From the NCBI GenBank assembly GCA_030533085.1, contig JAUNJZ010000004.1, positions 18,684-82,683 on the forward strand: a stretch of DNA of 64,000 bases. Reading direction: 5' to 3'. Both the position numbers and the translations under genes were made by a program. The notes beneath the pieces are model-generated. The model searched no databases, had not been told where the DNA came from, and saw only the letters and a program-made list of their open reading frames with translations. Each line of letters opens with the position of its first letter. Within the stretch, counting starts at the first letter, position 1. This DNA comes from Synergistaceae bacterium (GTDB lineage Bacteria; Synergistota; Synergistia; Synergistales; Synergistaceae). Below are positions 60,310 to 64,000 of this stretch, piece after piece.

Positions 60310-61104
60310 TTATTTAAAATATATATTTGGAGTTCTGTCTCCAAATACCGGTAAAAATGCTCTCGTCGTATCTACCATCTCTGTGTCGATCTTAACGTAA
60401 CCAACGCCTTCATCTGTTCCACCATCAAATAGCGTATAACCCAACGGATCTATTACAGCAGAGCGCCCCCCAAAGATCGTATCTCCGGTAACCCCAGACC
60501 TGTTGCAGGCTACGACAAACATCTGGTTTTCAATTGCTCGCGCACGCAACAACGTATTCCAATGCTCAATGCGTGGTATTGGCCATTCTGCGCTGATAAA
60601 GAGCAGTTCTGCACCGTCGACCGCAAACGTGCGTTGCCATTCGCAGAAGCGTAAATCGTAGCAGATGCAGGCAGCAGATTTAATACCAGCAAAATCAAAC
60701 TCACATTTGCGCGTGCCTCGCATAAAATGCTTATCCTCGTCCATAAGACCTATAAGATGTACCTTGTCATAGTAGTTTACAAGCTCACCTTTTGGGTTTA
60801 TTACTTGCGCCCTGTTGACGAAACCATCATCAACCTTTGCCATCACAGAGCCGCCGATAAACCACACACCATATTCACGCGCCAAGCTTCCAAGGAATGC
60901 CAAAGCCTGCTCTCCATTTTTATCTGCAAGCTGTTCTTTTTCGTTCAGAGCATAGCCGACATCCCAAATCTCCGGCAATACAATAGCAGTAGGTGTATCG
61001 TCCGGTAAGTAGGTGCGTTTGAGCCAATCGCGCACATTTTGTTGATTGTATTTTCTGTCACCGATGCGTATATCCAGTTGAAATATACCAACACGAAGTT
61101 GCAT
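60310..61104 (-). CDS. Carbon-nitrogen hydrolase (nitrilase superfamily, omega-amidase-like)
   Basis: The 264-residue enzyme has the nitrilase triad Glu45 (LPEIW), Lys114 (YYDKVHL) and Cys148 (CICYDLRF). The small size and 'YYDKVHLIG' resemble omega-amidases of the YafV/Nit2 type, which release ammonia from amides such as 2-oxoglutaramate. It would act in the cytoplasm on a compound taken up by the adjacent TRAP system or made by DUF2848. GGAGG precedes the ATG. The real substrate is unknown. Confidence 0.9.
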   Translation of the reverse strand: MQLRVGIFQLDIRIGDRKYNQQNVRDWLKRTYLPDDTPTAIVLPEIWDVGYALNEKEQLADKNGEQALAFLGSLAREYGVWFIGGSVMAKVDDGFVNRAQVINPKGELVNYYDKVHLIGLMDEDKHFMRGTRKCEFDFAGIKSAACICYDLRFCEWQRTFAVDGAELLFISAEWPIPRIEHWNTLLRARAIENQMFVVACNRSGVTGDTIFGGRSAVIDPLGYTLFDGGTDEGVGYVKIDTEMVDTTRAFLPVFGDRTPNIYFK

Positions 61105-61115
61105 TGCAATCCTCC

Positions 61116-61811
61116 TTAGTTTCGGTCCGGTAATTCGCAGGCCGTATATATATGTTTAATCTTACGCCCGAGCACAGAGTCCTCCATCTCTATGCGGAAA
61201 CTGCCTTTATAGCAAATTTCGCCAATCGTTGGCACTGTACCGCTGAAATAAGCAATTGCACCGTTGTTTATGCGATCTTCAACTGCAAGTTCGTAGAGTT
61301 TTTCTGGAGGCAGAAGATTTGAGAGCGGTCCTTCCTGATAAAGACGTTCCTCCTTGTCCGGCGCCTCGCGTACCCACGAACGAATCATAATATCGTCCCA
61401 ATGGTGGCGCACATCTGAAAGCTTCCAGAAAATAGGAGCCAAAATTTTGGTGCACCCCTGCTTTGCTTTGGAAACAGAAACCGTCTCAAGTTGCCTGTCA
61501 GTGTGGTCACTTGCTACTGTGACAAATACATCACCGCTTCTGTCGCGGGCTGCAAAGAACTCCACTTCTCCAGAGCAAGAGCCTCCGACAACATAAAGTA
61601 TGGCGCCGTTTGAGATGTGCTCAGGGTCAATCCAATACATGCTGGGGACCTTCTCCGGCGTAGGAACACCTATTGCCCGCAGTTCGTTGATATGAGCCAT
61701 CACACCTTTCTGGTCTCTGCCAGAATAACCAATAGCCACGCACTGATCCCATTCGATAGCCGTCTTCTCAATAGAACCATGCCTCGTTTCATAAATGCAT
61801 TCTAATCGCAT
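61116..61811 (-). CDS. DUF2848-family protein
   Basis: The 231-residue protein has the features of the DUF2848 family: 'HINELRAIGVPTPEKVPSMYWI', 'GGSCSGEVEFFAARD', 'VASDHTDRQLETVSVSKAKQGCTKILAPIFWKLSDVRHHWDDIMIRSW'. The family is uncharacterised; its conserved SGE and SDHTDR patterns resemble metal- or ligand-site residues of FAH-like enzymes. It is the first gene of the operon and lies 11 bases before the nitrilase gene. Two GntR-type operator motifs lie just upstream. A GGAGGC site precedes the ATG. An enzymatic role in the same pathway is inferred. Confidence 0.85.
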   Translation of the reverse strand: MRLECIYETRHGSIEKTAIEWDQCVAIGYSGRDQKGVMAHINELRAIGVPTPEKVPSMYWIDPEHISNGAILYVVGGSCSGEVEFFAARDRSGDVFVTVASDHTDRQLETVSVSKAKQGCTKILAPIFWKLSDVRHHWDDIMIRSWVREAPDKEERLYQEGPLSNLLPPEKLYELAVEDRINNGAIAYFSGTVPTIGEICYKGSFRIEMEDSVLGRKIKHIYTACELPDRN

Positions 61812-61856
61812 TTATACGCCTCCGTTCCAATTTACGTAATACCAAGTTTAATTCAA

Positions 61857-61912
61857 TATGCCAAAATATAAAAAGGCTAAAATTTATTGTTTTATACCTT
61901 TTTGGCATACAA
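61857..61912. promoter_or_regulatory. GntR operator motifs before the DUF2848 operon
   Basis: TATGCCAAAA (61857-61866) and its inverse within TTTTGGCATACAA (61900-61912) lie downstream of the operon promoter. The 13-base form occurs again, inverted, in front of the GntR gene at 62733-62745. The core TTG-N5-CAA is a short dyad, as expected for an FCD-type GntR protein. Confidence 0.7.
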
Positions 61913-61913
61913 A

Positions 61914-61941
61914 TTATTACATGGGAATGCCATTGTGTCAA
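61914..61941 (-). promoter_or_regulatory. Promoter of the DUF2848-nitrilase-TRAP operon
   Basis: On the minus strand TTGACA (61936-61941) and TAATAA (61914-61919) are 16 bases apart. The first operator motif begins directly after the -10 box, well placed for repression. Confidence 0.7.
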
Positions 61942-61968
61942 GCGCTATATTTGAAAAAATACAAAATA

Positions 61969-62007
61969 AACAAGTCTTTCTGTCTGAAACGGACAAAAAG
62001 ACTTGTT
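61969..62007 (-). terminator. Terminator of the GntR gene
   Basis: AACAAGTCTTT and AAAGACTTGTT arms with an inner GTC/GAC pairing are followed on the minus strand by TTATTTT. It lies about 35 bases after the gntR stop. Confidence 0.8.
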
Positions 62008-62041
62008 AGTATATCTGTTCTATAATGAAATATTGGATAGG

Positions 62042-62710
62042 TTACAAATCGTCTGGCGTACTAAGAGTGTTAATGCGATTACTGAAAGATTTATAACTGT
62101 TTTCAATGTGAACACGCAGCGCATCAAAAACCTTTGTTGAATCTTTATTCCAAAGGTAATCCACCAGCATCTCATGCTCAATGATTACCTCAGCAAAGCG
62201 GTCTTTGCTCTGGAGCGCCATAAGCGCTATTCGCTGAGCTTCCTCCCTTATCGTATCCCAAAATCTAAGTATTCGGCTATTGTGCATGTTTTCAATAACA
62301 AGCGTGTGAAAGTCCAAGTCAAGACCTGTAAACGTGTATTGATCATCTGTCTTGCGCATGTTATTTAATATATTATCCAAAAGACCGGCTAGGACCCTGC
62401 CATCTCCTTGCATGACAGCCCATTGCATTGCCGCCATTTCAATGATAGTGCGAATCTGGCACACTTCATTAATATCCTCCGTAGAGATGTTGCTGACTAA
62501 TATTTTCTTACCGTCTCCCGGCACAACCCAGCACTCCTGAGACAGTCGCTGGAGTGCCTCGCGCACAGGAGTTCTGCTTACGCCGATAGACTGCGCAAGC
62601 TCTCTTTCTTTCAAGGGCGTACCTGGCGCATATTTAAGAGATATAATGTCGCGTTTGATCGATTCGTATACCTGTGTAGACAATAGATTTTCTTTCAACA
62701 TATTCCCCAT
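62042..62710 (-). CDS. GntR-family regulator (FadR/FCD type)
   Basis: The 222-residue protein has an N-terminal winged helix ('LSTQVYESIKRDIISLKYAPGTPLKERELAQSIGVSRTPVREALQRLSQE') and a C-terminal all-helical FCD ligand domain with metal-type histidines ('DLDFHTLVIENMHNSRIL', 'IEHEMLVDYLW'). Such regulators respond to an acid or sugar acid and repress neighbouring catabolic genes. The ATG at 62710 was chosen because GGAGAGG lies nine bases upstream; the longer frame runs into an operator motif. It is upstream of, and in the same direction as, the DUF2848 operon. Confidence 0.9.
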   Translation of the reverse strand: MGNMLKENLLSTQVYESIKRDIISLKYAPGTPLKERELAQSIGVSRTPVREALQRLSQECWVVPGDGKKILVSNISTEDINEVCQIRTIIEMAAMQWAVMQGDGRVLAGLLDNILNNMRKTDDQYTFTGLDLDFHTLVIENMHNSRILRFWDTIREEAQRIALMALQSKDRFAEVIIEHEMLVDYLWNKDSTKVFDALRVHIENSYKSFSNRINTLSTPDDL

Positions 62711-62732
62711 GTTGATATACCTCTCCAGTATA

Positions 62733-62745
62733 TTGTATGCCAAAA
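62733..62745. promoter_or_regulatory. GntR autoregulatory operator motif
   Basis: TTGTATGCCAAAA is the reverse complement of the 13-base motif at 61900-61912, located 23 bases before the gntR start. It suggests that GntR controls itself. Confidence 0.65.
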
Positions 62746-62819
62746 CCATATTTAGGTATTTAAGCAAAATTATTAGTTTCTGTCAAGGCAAAACTATGTC
62801 TGTGCCAGGGCGACAGCAT

Positions 62820-63920
62820 TTACTTTTTTGGAAAGAACAAGATGTCAAGCAAAACCTGTGGGTTAAGCGCCGCCTTGAACATCATCTTTTTCTTGCTCCA
62901 ACGACCGTATTTTGCCTGATTCAACAGGGTAAGGGCATTCTTGCGCAAGACGTTCAGGTTGAGCGGCGAGTTGTCTTTTCTGGCTCTTGACGCATCCTCT
63001 CGGAATATTACATCCAGACACCAGTGAAGTTGGTTTTCTATCGACCAGTGCTTTCTTACCGCTTTGGCAAATTCTCCGATATCTGTCAGCGATGTTATGA
63101 AATATCTCGTACATGTACGTTCTTCTTCTTTTTCATACACTACTGATTTTACAGCGCCCAATGCCATAAGCTTTTTCCAGTCCTGACGCTGTTCAAGCCA
63201 CGAAAGTTCTGTCAGCAGTCTATATTCACGCTTCTCTATCCTGCCGTGTCCCTTGTCTATCGTTCCTGTCTGTTCTGTCGTTTCGCCGAACGTTTCAAAA
63301 TATAGTGCGGCGTCGTCATGCAGGGCAGACTGATTGCCTTTCAGCCCAATCACATAATCGGCGCCTTTTTCGCATATCTTTTCGACTATTTTCTTCTGGC
63401 AGCTCATAGCATCAGCCGTTATAATCGCATCTTTCACATCTATCAGTTCAAGAAGCTCCGGAACCGCCGTAATCTCATTTGTCTTTTCCGGCACGGTTAT
63501 CTCGCCAAGTGCGATCTGGTTTTCAGCGACAAAAGCGCTCACTACATGGTATGCCCCGTGTTCGGCATTGCCGCTTCCTCGAATTGTTTTCCCGTCGACC
63601 GCTATCACAGAGCGTTTTTCACGTTCAACATCCAGCCAGTTTAAAAGACATTTTGATAGTTCGACTGGATTTAAACGTTCAAAAATACGGCGAAATGTAT
63701 CGCTGTCCGGTATTCCGTTTGGAAGCTCAAGAAAACCGCGCAGCCACTCTTCGCGTTCCAGTCCTAATGCCTCCATATCGGCATAATCTTCGCCGCCGCA
63801 TATAGTCGTACACAAGCCAATAATTATTATATCTTCAAGCTTGTGCCGTATATTGCCATGGCTCGTTCGTCTCGGTTCCGTGATATTCTTGATTTCTTCT
63901 TTCAATGTTTTTATTTCCAT
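62820..63920 (-). mobile_element. ISAs1-family transposase
   Basis: The 366-residue transposase is intact and belongs to the ISAs1 (H-repeat associated) family: N-terminal 'EPRRTSHGNIRHKLEDIIIIGLCTTICGGEDYADME', the DDE core with 'VIAVDGKTIRGS', 'AIITADAMSCQKKIVEKICEKGADYVIGLKGNQ' and 'HWSIENQLHWCLDVIFREDASRARKDNSPLNLNVLRKNALTLL'. It moves the element by a cut-and-paste type reaction. The left end probably lies just before the stop (CAGGGCGACAGCATT from 62806); the right end and target duplication could not be identified because the window ends about 80 bases after the start codon. Confidence 0.93.
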
Positions 63921-63940
63921 TCTCTTAGTTTCTCTCTAAT

Positions 63941-64000
63941 TGCACAAAATCGAGTAGGAGGCTACCCATTAGTTGAGCAGCCGACCTCTCACACCACCGT
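63941..64000 (-). other. Possible group II intron structured fragment at the window edge
   Basis: On the minus strand the edge reads ACGGTGGTGTGAGAGGTCGG, then a GGCTGCTC/GGGTAGCC hairpin and CCTCCTACTCGATTT. This resembles conserved structured segments next to group II intron reverse transcriptase genes. I recognise it only from memory; it is cut by the window end. Confidence 0.35.

Noticed and set aside
62806..63999. Terminal inverted repeats of the ISAs1 element
   Set aside because: A plausible left end (CAGGGCGACAG) exists, but no matching right end could be found before the window stops, so boundaries were not assigned.

Overview
The window looks like chromosomal DNA of an anaerobic, amino-acid-fermenting member of the Synergistota (Cloacibacillus-like); this is an inference. 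The support is one exported protein with a Synergist-CTERM-like tail (Gly-Cys motif, hydrophobic stretch, basic end), two complete branched-chain amino acid ABC transporters, pyruvate:ferredoxin oxidoreductase, an Etf-linked 2-hydroxyacid dehydrogenase, class III ribonucleotide reductase, and aryl-acetate and CoA-transferase chemistry. Most of the window is G+C rich. Roughly 48.9-54.7 kb and 57.5-62.8 kb are visibly more A+T rich and probably acquired.

Layout. 0-6.6 kb (minus): the N-terminal part of pyruvate:ferredoxin oxidoreductase, then a T-box-controlled pair made of a LeuA-like protein lacking canonical metal ligands and a TIM-barrel/acyl-CoA-ligase fusion. 6.8-9.4 kb (plus): a CsoR-type repressor, a promoter-leader peptide-terminator module, an aryl-acetate CoA ligase and a tandem-ACT protein. 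9.5-11.1 kb (minus): a beta-helix surface protein. 11.4-14.7 kb (plus): etfB-etfA-2-hydroxyacid dehydrogenase. 14.7-17.2 kb (minus): rsmE, prmA and a secreted protein. 17.6-20.6 kb (plus): a CbxX-type AAA ATPase and a WYL regulator. 20.7-25.3 kb (minus): livKHMGF. 25.5-31.5 kb (minus): a CIRCE-controlled hrcA-grpE-dnaK-x-y-dnaJ operon. 31.7-34.9 kb (plus): phosphatase, folP, folK and a membrane-anchored protein. 35-36 kb (minus): an RpiR regulator. 36.1-39.5 kb (plus): an NrdR box, then nrdR-nrdD-nrdG. 39.5-44.3 kb (plus): a second livKHMGF.

44.3-54.8 kb: a PucR regulator faces a thiolase, CoA-transferase, two class III aminotransferases and a TRAP transporter, a set that fits uptake and breakdown of a beta-amino acid through a 3-oxoacid and its CoA ester. 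55-57 kb (plus): small redox and exported proteins. 57.4-62.8 kb (minus): a GntR-controlled DUF2848-nitrilase-TRAP operon. The right edge holds an ISAs1-family transposase and a possible group II intron fragment.

The most unusual observation is that the two genes x and y between dnaK and dnaJ encode only copies of the DnaK C-terminal helical lid (one copy and two copies), with no ATPase or substrate-binding domain. No rRNA, tRNA or CRISPR array was seen.
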